Shown piece by piece: positions 51,452-59,172 of a stretch of 64,000 bases of DNA. The stretch is taken from assembly GCA_035525225.1 (NCBI GenBank), contig DATLFA010000057.1, forward strand, positions 110,921 to 174,920, given 5' to 3'. Every line of letters begins with the position of its first letter. The first letter of the stretch is position 1. The notes under the pieces were generated by a model. That model was not told where the DNA came from and made no database searches. It was given only the letters and a program-made list of their open reading frames with translations. Position numbers and translations under genes: made by a program. Source of the stretch: DATLFA01 sp035525225 (GTDB lineage Bacteria > Actinomycetota > Acidimicrobiia > Acidimicrobiales > WLNW01).

Positions 51452-53461
51452 TCATGGCTCGTGTCGCACGATCAGAGCCTCTCCTGATCGGGCCGTCTTC
51501 GACCACTCGCGCGACAGGCCCGGCGCGCAAAGTCGCACCTCGCCCTCGAATGTCGAGTCGAGTTCCCACAACAGCGCCGCATTCTGGCCGTGCCAACGCA
51601 CCGAATAGGAGAGCATCCCGGCAAAGGTGGGCACGTGCGCCACGTCGATCGACTGACCTCGCCACCCGTCGGGCAACAGGGGCAAGAGACGTAGCCCGCC
51701 GCCCGCGACGTCCTCGATCACCGCGAGGTCCCGCACGGCCTCGACGAATCGGGCGCACACGAGCGGGTCGTCGCCCAGTCCGCCGCTGCCCGAACCCAGG
51801 CGTGGGTGGACGAACGACGGCCACGATCCTGCCGCCGACAGGTGGCCGGTCACCGCGAGCACGCGCGTGAAGCCTGTCGCCAGACCACCCCCGATGTCGC
51901 GCGCGGCACGCTCGATCGTCGAGCGAAGATCGAGACCGCGACGCGACGGAGCGACCTCGGCACCGTCCGCGGACACGTCGACTTCGGGCGCGCTCGGCGT
52001 GTGCTCGTCGCGCGCGCCATGCCAGTTGATCACCGCAGCGAAATCGTCGATCTCGGCACCGGTGTCGGGTTGCCCTCCCGCGCGCGCCATGTCGGCCAGC
52101 GCCTGCACGATCGGGGCCAATGCTCGCGCCGCCAGCGCGTCGGCGCCCCGCTCGATGCGCCGGCCGCACCATTGGGCCATGCGCACGGCGGGCACGAGCA
52201 CGGCGTGGGCCACGACCGTGTCGTGCGTCGCGCGCCAATGCGCAACGATGGCGCTCAGCGCGGCAAGGTTTCGCGCCATCGACGCGTCGCCGCGCCGCGC
52301 CCAACTCTCGATGCGTTGATCGTCCATGCGCCCTACCAGCAGCGGAGCGACGTGTGCACCGAGCCCGATGCGCGCCAACGCCGTGGCGATGGTCGTTTCG
52401 TCGCCGACGCTGAACCCCGTCTGCGGCGCCGCCGACGCGAAGTCGGGCCCGTCGATCGCCAACAGCAGCCGGCGCGCCGCGCTGCGATAGCCGCGCACGA
52501 GCGAATCCTCGGGGATGCGGATCGCCATCGCTCGGTCGAGATGCGCATGCCAGCCGCGTGCGACTGCAGCTGCGTCGGGCACGCGTTCGGGCGCCCGTAG
52601 TATCGAACGGCGCGGCGCGCGAGGCGCGAAGTAGAAGCGGATGGTGCTGCGGTGGGCCAACGGAAACACGACTGCGCCATTGGCGAGGCCCAGGACGCAG
52701 GTGGTGCGACGCGGAGGAGCAGCATCAGCCCGTTCGTTCATGACGACCACGGCCGAGTCCTCGAGCTCCGCGTTACCGGCCGCGAAACCGGAGGGCGCTC
52801 TCGGCAACACGAGAGCCGGTTGCTCATTGATTCGCACCACGTTGCCGTCGAACTCGAGTGCGTCGATCACACCCACATTCGTACCGTCGGCCGGGCGAAC
52901 AGCCAGCGAAATGGCAATGGGAACGGGCGATGAGTTCTCGATCTCGATCACGACCACATCACCGAAATCGTGCTCGCCCGAAATACCGAATACGCGTTGG
53001 ATGGCATCGCCATCGGGGATACGGATGGCTGTCTCGACAACAGGAGTGTCGTCGACGGCCCGTTGCCGTACCGAGGCCTCGCGCGATGGCAGGTACCAGC
53101 GGTCGCCGGCATGCACTATCCAATCGATGCCCCACTGACCGCTCGCCGGCATGACGAAACCCGTCGGATCGACGACGGCCAACGCGCCCATGGCGATCGT
53201 CCCTACGGTCGTCCAGGACCGCGCGGTCACGTTCTCGATCGACGCGACATCGCCGAGCGGCACGAACGCCGCGTGCGCCGGGCGCAGCTGGCGATCCAAC
53301 CAATACGGCCAGTACCAGTCGAGCTTGGCGACCGCCGCCGCTGTGCGATGCGCGGCTTCTTCGCGCGTCAACGTGCGTTTGCGGCCGGCTCGGCGGGCGG
53401 TCGAACGCAAAACGTCGTCGAACCATTCGGTTGTGTGCGCGCGCGGTCGTGTGGTGTCCAT
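51452..53461 (-). CDS. Large protein of unknown function, possibly helical-toroid glycosidase-like
   Basis: A 669-aa protein that I do not recognise. Residues 1-60 carry FDDVLRSTARRAGRKRTLTR and KLDWYWPYWLDRQLRP; residues about 60-300 are beta-rich (DFGDVVVIEIENSSPVPIAI); residues about 310-630 are helical with toroid-like phrases such as GYRSAARRLLLAIDGPDFA, FSVGDETTIATALARIGLG and GGLGDDPLVCARFVEAV. A beta domain followed by repeated helical hairpins resembles GH15/GH65/GH78-type glycosidases, but I see no certain catalytic acids, so this is inference. No signal peptide. It sits 11 nt after gpsA and 15 nt before the FadE pair, so it is likely co-transcribed with them. Confidence 0.7.
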   Translation of the reverse strand: MDTTRPRAHTTEWFDDVLRSTARRAGRKRTLTREEAAHRTAAAVAKLDWYWPYWLDRQLRPAHAAFVPLGDVASIENVTARSWTTVGTIAMGALAVVDPTGFVMPASGQWGIDWIVHAGDRWYLPSREASVRQRAVDDTPVVETAIRIPDGDAIQRVFGISGEHDFGDVVVIEIENSSPVPIAISLAVRPADGTNVGVIDALEFDGNVVRINEQPALVLPRAPSGFAAGNAELEDSAVVVMNERADAAPPRRTTCVLGLANGAVVFPLAHRSTIRFYFAPRAPRRSILRAPERVPDAAAVARGWHAHLDRAMAIRIPEDSLVRGYRSAARRLLLAIDGPDFASAAPQTGFSVGDETTIATALARIGLGAHVAPLLVGRMDDQRIESWARRGDASMARNLAALSAIVAHWRATHDTVVAHAVLVPAVRMAQWCGRRIERGADALAARALAPIVQALADMARAGGQPDTGAEIDDFAAVINWHGARDEHTPSAPEVDVSADGAEVAPSRRGLDLRSTIERAARDIGGGLATGFTRVLAVTGHLSAAGSWPSFVHPRLGSGSGGLGDDPLVCARFVEAVRDLAVIEDVAGGGLRLLPLLPDGWRGQSIDVAHVPTFAGMLSYSVRWHGQNAALLWELDSTFEGEVRLCAPGLSREWSKTARSGEALIVRHEP

Positions 53462-53472
53462 CGTCGTCTCGG

Positions 53473-54483
53473 TCAGCGGACAGGCTGAGTGCGAGTCTCT
53501 CGCCCCACCTTGCGCCGCAACAATCCGCGGTAGGCCTCGGATGCAGGCTGACCGTCGACCACCACTCGGTAGACCTCGTTCACGATCGGCAGGTCGAGCC
53601 CGAGTTCGTCGCCCAGATCTTTGACCACGCGAACGGCTTTGACGCCTTCGGCCACCTGGTTCATCTCGGCGTCGATGTCGGCGAGTGACCGTCCCCGCCC
53701 GAGTTGCTCGCCCACGTAGCGGTTGCGGCTCTGCGCGCTGATACACGTCGCGACGAGGTCGCCCATGCCCGCGAGACCGGCGAACGTCAACGGGTTGCCG
53801 CCCATCGTCACGCCGAGCAGGGTCAGTTCGTGCAGCCCGCGAGTGATGACAGCGGCGCGCGTGTTGTCGCCGGTGCCGAGGCCGTCGGCCATACCCGAAG
53901 CGAGCGCGATGACGTTCTTGAACGCGCCCGCCACCTCGCAGCCGACCACGTCGACGTTGGTGTACACACGGAACAGGTCGGTCGCGAAGATGTCCTGCAG
54001 ACGCTCGGAGATGTGCTCGTCGGCCATGGCCAGGACCGCGGCGGCCGCATGCCCGTCGAGGATCTCTTTGGCCAGATTGGGACCGGTCAACACGCCCGTC
54101 GGATGACCGGTCGCGATCTCCGCCGCAACCTGGGTCATGCGCAGCTTGGTGTGCTGCTCGAAGCCCTTTGTGAGGCTGACGATCGGCACCCAAGCGCGGA
54201 GGTAGGGCTGTGCCGCTGCGAGGGTTGTCCGGAAGACATGCGATGGAACGCCCATCACCAATACGTCGGCTTTACCGACGGTCTCCGCCAACGAGTTCGA
54301 TGCCCGCAACGCCGGATGCAAAGTGAATGCGGGCAGATACCTGCCGTTGCGATGGTGCTGGTTGATCTCCTCGGCCAAGTCGCCGTCGCGCGACCAAACG
54401 ACGGTCTCCGCGTTGTGTGCCGCAAGCGACGCGAATGTGGTACCCCACGAACCCGCGCCGAGCACGGCAACACGAATCTTCAT
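53473..54483 (-). CDS. gpsA: NAD(P)-dependent glycerol-3-phosphate dehydrogenase
   Basis: Makes sn-glycerol 3-phosphate from dihydroxyacetone phosphate for phospholipid synthesis. It is 336 aa. VAVLGAGSWGTTFASLAAHN is the NAD-binding motif, VSLTKGFEQHT and GVLTGPNLAKEILDG (GPxxA/E) belong to the active site, and CEVAGAFKNVIALASGMADG contains the catalytic Lys. AGMGDLVATCISAQSRNR is the C-terminal signature. ATG 54483 follows TAGGGT (54495-54490) by 6 nt, leaderless; it leads the run gpsA-669 aa-FadE-FadE-DUF2207. Confidence 0.96.
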   Translation of the reverse strand: MKIRVAVLGAGSWGTTFASLAAHNAETVVWSRDGDLAEEINQHHRNGRYLPAFTLHPALRASNSLAETVGKADVLVMGVPSHVFRTTLAAAQPYLRAWVPIVSLTKGFEQHTKLRMTQVAAEIATGHPTGVLTGPNLAKEILDGHAAAAVLAMADEHISERLQDIFATDLFRVYTNVDVVGCEVAGAFKNVIALASGMADGLGTGDNTRAAVITRGLHELTLLGVTMGGNPLTFAGLAGMGDLVATCISAQSRNRYVGEQLGRGRSLADIDAEMNQVAEGVKAVRVVKDLGDELGLDLPIVNEVYRVVVDGQPASEAYRGLLRRKVGRETRTQPVR

Positions 54484-54499
54484 ACCCCAACCCTAGTCT

Positions 54500-54524
54500 C
54501 CCGCTCTGAAAGGGCCGCTCGGGC
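54500..54524. repeat. Copy E of the GGGCCGCTCGGGCCC palindrome
   Basis: CCCGCTC (54500-54506), five bases, then GGGCCGCTCGGGC at 54512-54524 (13 of 15 core bases; GC instead of CC follows). It lies between the divergent gpsA and cofC promoters, like copy B between cysD and cysQ. Confidence 0.6.
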
Positions 54525-54583
54525 GCAAGGGCTTCGGCGCTCGACACATTGGCGGCGATAATCCGCCGCTAGCCTCTGCGGCG

Positions 54584-55177
54584 ATGGTGCAGCCGGTCCG
54601 GCCTTCGCCCAGCGCCGTGGTGTTGCTTCCGATCAAGTCGTTTGGACAAGCCAAGCATCGCCTGTCGCCGGTGCTCGACGCGCGAGAGCGCGCCGAGCTG
54701 GCGCGCGAGCTCGCCTCCCGAGTTGTGCGCGCCGCGCGCGAGCTTCCCGTGGCGATCGTGTGCGACGACGACGACGTTGCCGCGTGGGGCAAGGCCGCCG
54801 GCGCAAGGGTGCTGTGGCGTCCGGGTGTAGGGCTCAACGACGCAGTTGGGGCCGGTGTCGAAGCGCTCCGTCCGCACTACGACGAAGTCATCGTGGCGCA
54901 CGCGGATCTCCCCCGTGCACGCGACCTCACGGTGGTGCGCGGGTTCACCGGCATCACGCTCGTGCCCGACCGTCACCGCGACGGGACCAACGTCATCTGC
55001 ATTCCGAGCGACTGCGGGTTTCGCTTCGCCTACGGACCGGGCTCGTTCACGCGCCATCGCGACGAAGTCGCACGAGTCGGCCTCGCCCTGCGGGTGCTGA
55101 CCGATGATGCGCTCGCGTGGGACATCGACACTCCGGACGATCTCGTGGGTTTCGACAGAGCGACCATCGAGCCATGA
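54584..55177 (+). CDS. cofC: 2-phospho-L-lactate / phosphoenolpyruvate guanylyltransferase (CofC/FbiD)
   Basis: Activates phosphoenolpyruvate or 2-phospholactate with GTP in coenzyme F420 biosynthesis. It is 197 aa with a nucleotidyltransferase fold: VVLLPIKSFGQAKHRLSPVL (the P-loop-like KSFxxAKxRL), GVGLNDAVGAGVEAL, VIVAHADLPRARD (metal-binding Asp) and FAYGPGSFTRH (GPGSF). ATG 54584 follows TAGCCT (54570-54575) by 8 nt. It shows that the host makes F420, in line with the LLM-class oxidoreductase at 22375. Confidence 0.93.
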   Translation: MVQPVRPSPSAVVLLPIKSFGQAKHRLSPVLDARERAELARELASRVVRAARELPVAIVCDDDDVAAWGKAAGARVLWRPGVGLNDAVGAGVEALRPHYDEVIVAHADLPRARDLTVVRGFTGITLVPDRHRDGTNVICIPSDCGFRFAYGPGSFTRHRDEVARVGLALRVLTDDALAWDIDTPDDLVGFDRATIEP

Positions 55178-55184
55178 TCGTTCC

Positions 55185-55907
55185 GTGCAACTGAACCTCC
55201 CCACCCCTGCGCGTGCCCTGGCCATCGTGGCGCACCCCGACGACGCCGAGTTCCAATGCGGGGCCACTTTCGCCAAGTGGGCGGCGCAGGGTTGTGTCAT
55301 CAACCACCTCGTGTGTACCGACGGCGCAAAGGGCACGTGGGATCCGCACGCGGACACCCGCGCGCTGGTCGCCACCCGCAAGCTCGAACAACGCGCCGCA
55401 GCCGACGTTATGGGTTCGACAGGCGAGGTCGTCTTCCTCGACGCCATCGACGGCGAACTCGAGGCAACGCTGGCGCGTCGCAGCCAGGTCGCGTATTGGA
55501 TACGCGTGCTGCGGCCCGATGTCGTCCTCGGCCACGACCCGTGGCGCCGGTGGCGGTTGCACCCTGACCATCGCGCCGCCGGGTTCCTCGCGTGCGACGG
55601 CATCGTCGGCGCCCGCGATCCGCACTTCTATCCCGAACATCGACTGCCGCATCATCGACCGTCGACACTGCTGCTCTTCGAAACCGAAGAGCCCAACCAC
55701 GGCGAAGACGTCACGGGCTTCGCCGACGCGAAAGTCGACGCGTTATTGGCGCACGCCAGCCAGCACGAGTCGACGATGTACATCACCGACGGTGATCGAT
55801 CACAGCGCGACGCCTTCTCTCACCGCATCGTCGACGAGCTCACTACCGGCGGACAACTGATCGGCGTCGAACACGCCGAGTGCTTCCGCCGCATCGACGA
55901 ACTCTGA
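55185..55907 (+). CDS. PIG-L/LmbE-family deacetylase
   Basis: A 240-aa zinc deacetylase-fold protein. ALAIVAHPDDAEFQCGATFA carries the HPDD zinc motif and LHPDHRAAGFLACDGI the third ligand. It is shorter than Mca or MshB and lacks Mca's GMKDTPAND segment, so it is a third type of PIG-L protein, perhaps acting on bacillithiol-, mycothiol- or sugar-like amides; the substrate is unknown. The GTG start at 55185 is 7 nt after the cofC stop. The stop base lies in a hairpin at 55907-55925. Confidence 0.85.
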   Translation: MQLNLPTPARALAIVAHPDDAEFQCGATFAKWAAQGCVINHLVCTDGAKGTWDPHADTRALVATRKLEQRAAADVMGSTGEVVFLDAIDGELEATLARRSQVAYWIRVLRPDVVLGHDPWRRWRLHPDHRAAGFLACDGIVGARDPHFYPEHRLPHHRPSTLLLFETEEPNHGEDVTGFADAKVDALLAHASQHESTMYITDGDRSQRDAFSHRIVDELTTGGQLIGVEHAECFRRIDEL

Positions 55908-55925
55908 GCGCTCGCGAAGAGCGCT
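55907..55925. terminator. Hairpin between convergent PIG-L and alpha/beta-hydrolase genes
   Basis: AGCGCTC (55907-55913) pairs with GAGCGCT (55919-55925) around a 5-nt GCGAA loop, filling the 21-nt gap between two convergent stop codons. It is symmetrical enough to act on both strands, but lacks a U-tract. Confidence 0.45.
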
Positions 55926-55928
55926 GGT

Positions 55929-56864
55929 TCAGTTCGCTACCGCGAGCATCGCTTCGATCGACCGAGCGAACTCGACGGGCCGGTCACCTTGGATGCTGTG
56001 CCCCGCTTCATCGACCACGATGACCGTCGCGGTGGGCTGGATCTGCACGAACCGCTCGACATCGGCATCGTCGACGACGCCGGACCGGGCGCCGCGCCAC
56101 AGCGTGACCGGCACCGCGATGGTGGCCAATTCGTCCCACAGCGCGGTGAAGTCCGGTGCTGGTGCGCCGGCATCGGGCGGCGCTGCCTTTTCGTCGGACG
56201 GCGTGCGCTTCCACGACCGCATCGGGTCGTAGCGCCACGACCACCGGCCGTCGTCGAGTTCGCGTGCGTTGTGCAACACGCCGCGGCGCAGCGAGGATTC
56301 TGTACGGGTCGGGTTGTGCTCGATCGTGCGGGCGAGGATGCTCGCGAAGTCGTCGAAGAACTCGGGCCCGGTCACGAACGCGATGATCGGCTCGGCCTTT
56401 GCATGGTCGACTCCGGGCGTCACATCGACGAGGCCCAGCTTGGTCACCAACGACGGATGGCGCGCGGTGAGACATAGCGCGGTCATGCCGCCGAGCGACA
56501 TCCCGATCAAGGGGATCGGCGAAGGTGCCAACGCCCGCAACGCGGTCGCCACGTCGTCCGCCATGCTTTGCGGACGGTAGTCACCGTCGTCTCGCCAATC
56601 GGAGTGACCGTGGCCCGGGAGGTCGATCGTGACGAGCGGGCGGTCGAGGGCCAGCGCGACCGTGTCCCAAGTATGGGAATTCTGCGCGCCGCCGTGCAGC
56701 AACACGAGCTCGGCGGGCTTTTCGGGCTGCCAGACCAAGGCGCTGATGTTGCGCCCGCCGCTCACCGCGATCGATCGGCGCTCGACCGATGGCGCCCCCC
56801 GCCACTCGAGCCCCGCCTCCGCGGCATTGTCCGCGAACATCGAGAACTCGTCATAGACCTGCAT
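55929..56864 (-). CDS. Alpha/beta-hydrolase
   Basis: A 311-aa serine hydrolase. LVLLHGGAQNSHTWDTVALA is the oxyanion-hole HG region, IPLIGMSLGGMTALCLTARH the nucleophile elbow (GxSxG), VVDDADVERF the probable acid, and VDEAGHSIQGDRP the catalytic His. DLPGHGHSDW precedes the elbow. This resembles C-C bond hydrolases and esterases of aromatic or lipid catabolism; no substrate can be named. The ATG gives MQVYDEFSMFADNAAEAG. Confidence 0.9.
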   Translation of the reverse strand: MQVYDEFSMFADNAAEAGLEWRGAPSVERRSIAVSGGRNISALVWQPEKPAELVLLHGGAQNSHTWDTVALALDRPLVTIDLPGHGHSDWRDDGDYRPQSMADDVATALRALAPSPIPLIGMSLGGMTALCLTARHPSLVTKLGLVDVTPGVDHAKAEPIIAFVTGPEFFDDFASILARTIEHNPTRTESSLRRGVLHNARELDDGRWSWRYDPMRSWKRTPSDEKAAPPDAGAPAPDFTALWDELATIAVPVTLWRGARSGVVDDADVERFVQIQPTATVIVVDEAGHSIQGDRPVEFARSIEAMLAVAN

Positions 56865-56939
56865 GTGGAGGCTCCCCTCGGCCGACGCTCACGCGACCGT
56901 TGAGAGTATCGTGACGAGAGGTCAGTCGAAGGGGGCTCG

Positions 56940-57518
56940 GTGGTTACCAAGCAAACTGCGTCGTTCGTCCGTATGGATCAGGGAACGACCGACGAGTTCG
57001 AACACATCGTCGAGCGCGCCACCGACCATCTTCACTCGCACCTCGTCGACAACGTGTTCGGTCTGTTGCGCTCGATGCAGGGCGACACCCTCGGCTATCG
57101 AATCGACCGCTACGACCATTCGCTGCAGTCGGCGACGCGGGCCATGCGCGAAGGGGCTCGCATCGACATGATCGTCGCCGCGCTGCTCCACGACGTCGGC
57201 GATGTCATTGCCCCGGCCAATCACAGCGAGCTCGCCGCCGCCATCCTCGAGCCCTATGTCGATGCCGAGACCACCTGGGTCGTGCGTCATCACGGCGTCT
57301 TCCAGGGCTATCACTATTGGGACAAGCTGGGCCTCGACAAGAACTCGCGTGATCGCTACCGCGAGAGCCCCTTCTTCGACGCCGCGGCGCACTTCTGCGG
57401 CGCGTGGGATCAGGTGTCGTTCGATCCGAGCTACGACACGCTGCCTCTCGAAGCTTTCGAGCCACTCGTGCGCGAGGTCTTCGCTCGCCCTGCCACTGGC
57501 TTTCGCGACGATCAGTAG
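56940..57518 (+). CDS. HD-domain protein (phosphohydrolase/PhnZ-like)
   Basis: A 192-aa HD-superfamily protein. The pattern RIDRYDHSLQSATRAMREGA and MIVAALLHDVGDVIAPANHS gives His...His-Asp, with further His in WVVRHHGVFQGYHYWDKLG. The Tyr-rich YDHSLQSATRA start and HHGVFQGYHYW resemble the mixed-valent di-iron oxygenase branch (PhnZ, myo-inositol oxygenase-like) as much as ordinary phosphohydrolases, so oxygenase activity is possible (inference). GTG 56940 has AAGGGGG 4 nt upstream; ATG 56973 is an alternative. Confidence 0.82.
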   Translation: MVTKQTASFVRMDQGTTDEFEHIVERATDHLHSHLVDNVFGLLRSMQGDTLGYRIDRYDHSLQSATRAMREGARIDMIVAALLHDVGDVIAPANHSELAAAILEPYVDAETTWVVRHHGVFQGYHYWDKLGLDKNSRDRYRESPFFDAAAHFCGAWDQVSFDPSYDTLPLEAFEPLVREVFARPATGFRDDQ

Positions 57519-57584
57519 CCGCACGCTGCTCTCGCGAGCCCGGGTCTCGGCGATGCATTGCGCAACGTCCGCGGCGATCGGCCG

Positions 57585-58760
57585 TCAGCGCAGTGCCCTG
57601 AGCGTTCGGCCGAAGGCGCGGATGTCGTCGACGAACAGCTTTGGCTGTTCGAATGCGGCGAAATGGCCACCGCGGGGTTGCTCGGTCCAATGAACGATGT
57701 TGTAGCGCTGCTCGGCCCACACCCGCGGCGTCTGCAACAGCTCGCGCGGATACACCGCGTGCCCGGTCGGCACCTCGACGCGGCCGGTCCACGGGGATGT
57801 CGCGGCAACACCGGCCCGCGCGGATTCGGCATAGAGCCGTGCGGCCGAGCCGGCGGTGTTGGTAAGCCAGTAGAGCATCACGTTGGTGAGCAATTGGTCC
57901 TGGGTGAACACGCCGTCGATCGTGGGCAGCCCGTCTTCACCGATCGCCAAGTCGCTCCACGCATAAAACTTCTCGAGGATCCAAGCCGCAATCCCCATTG
58001 GTGAGTCGGACTGCGCGTATGCCAGCGACTGCGGCTTGGTGGATTGGATCGACATGTAGCCGACGCCGTGCTTGATCCGAGTCATCGCGTCGACCATGCG
58101 CGCCTTCTCGGCGTCGGTGACACCGTCCATCGATCGTTCGCCGTCGGCCGGTAGTGCAAACAACATGTTGCAATGAATGCCGATGACGCGCTCGGCGTGT
58201 GCCTCACCGAGGCGGCGCGTCACGAGCGCACCCCAGTCACCCCCCTGCGCCACGAATCGCTCATAGCCGAGTTGGCTCATCACATCCGCGACGGCCGCCG
58301 CGACGACGTCGACGTGCACCCCGGCGCGCGTCGTCGGACCCGAAAATCCGTACCCGGGCATCGACGGAACCACTACGTGAAACGCATCGGCCGGATCTGC
58401 TCCGTGCGCACGGGGGTCGGCGAGCGGGCCGATGACGTCGAGGAACTCGAGTATCGATCCGGGCCATCCGTGGGTCATCACCAACGGCAACGCGTCGGCC
58501 TCGGGCGAGCGAACGTGCAAGAGATGCACCGTCTCGCCCGCACCGGTTGCGAGAAATTGTGGATGCTCGTTGAGGCGAGACTCCCACTCTCGCCAGTCGT
58601 AGTGATGGCGCCACCGGTCGAGAAACGCTTCGGCGACGGGCCGGGGCAACCCGTGGTCGCCGCCGACGCCGGCCAGTGCTTCGGCCAGCCGGGTGCGGGC
58701 GAGACGACGGTGCAGGTCGTCGAGATCGCTCTGGGGCACCGCAACCTCGAACGGACGCAC
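57585..58760 (-). CDS. Epoxide hydrolase with EHN domain
   Basis: A 391-aa alpha/beta-hydrolase of the microsomal-type epoxide hydrolase group. The N-terminal EHN segment (VPQSDLDDLHRRLARTRLAE, WREWESRLNEHPQF) precedes the core. MTHGWPGSILEFLD is the oxyanion HGWPGS motif, FVAQGGDWGALVTRRLGE the nucleophile Asp in GGDWG, and EQPRGGHFAAFEQP the catalytic His. It opens epoxides of lipids or xenobiotics. GTG 58760 is the start; GATAAT (58774-58769) 8 nt upstream could be a -10. Confidence 0.92.
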   Translation of the reverse strand: MRPFEVAVPQSDLDDLHRRLARTRLAEALAGVGGDHGLPRPVAEAFLDRWRHHYDWREWESRLNEHPQFLATGAGETVHLLHVRSPEADALPLVMTHGWPGSILEFLDVIGPLADPRAHGADPADAFHVVVPSMPGYGFSGPTTRAGVHVDVVAAAVADVMSQLGYERFVAQGGDWGALVTRRLGEAHAERVIGIHCNMLFALPADGERSMDGVTDAEKARMVDAMTRIKHGVGYMSIQSTKPQSLAYAQSDSPMGIAAWILEKFYAWSDLAIGEDGLPTIDGVFTQDQLLTNVMLYWLTNTAGSAARLYAESARAGVAATSPWTGRVEVPTGHAVYPRELLQTPRVWAEQRYNIVHWTEQPRGGHFAAFEQPKLFVDDIRAFGRTLRALR

Positions 58761-59172
58761 AACCTGACATTATCAACAGCCCGTATCGGCCCGTGCTTTG
58801 CTGTCCCCCAAAAAGGTTGTTTGAACAGGCATTTTTAGGCGGTGTTTCGCTCCTCCGTGCCGCTCTGTACCGTCGTGTTGCTACCCGTCCGGTAGAAAAA
58901 GCGGTAGCAGTGATCGGCGCCGCTTCTTCTCGTCCCTCTCGACGGCGGCCCTGCGCGCCGACGACGAAGTCCTTCCTCTTCACATCGCGCAATGGGCACG
59001 TTGCCAACCTTGCGAACATTGGTTCAGAGCGCCACCGTCGCTCACCCGACTGAGCTGTCGACTTAACAGCGCCGCTCTTTCGCGGCCTGAAAGCTCTCAA
59101 CCCAACGAGTCAACCAAACTCTGGGCAGACCCTCATGAACACGTAGGAGTCTGTGGAGTCGGCGCTCGGCGT
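58761..59172. other. 412-nt gene-free stretch
   Basis: No convincing gene is seen on either strand; the open frames here have Arg/Ser-rich shadow-like translations. Three short arms could form alternative hairpins: CTACC (58881-58885) can pair with GGTAG at 58891-58895 or with GGTAG at 58903-58907, the latter extending to GCTACC/GGTAGC. GCCGC-TCTTTC-GCGGC at 59071-59086 is a weak stem-loop that may end the ABC transporter transcript. A-runs are more frequent than in neighbouring DNA. The stretch separates the housekeeping part from the ArsR-rhodanese cluster. Confidence 0.5.

Noticed and set aside
51452..54193. Single 913-aa protein spanning part of gpsA
   Set aside because: The first 244 codons are antisense-like Arg-rich text out of frame with gpsA; the real start is ATG 53461, 11 nt after the gpsA stop.
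58676..59053. Possible gene in the gap upstream of the epoxide hydrolase
   Set aside because: The translation is Arg/Ser-rich, starts inside the opposite gene and shows no motif.
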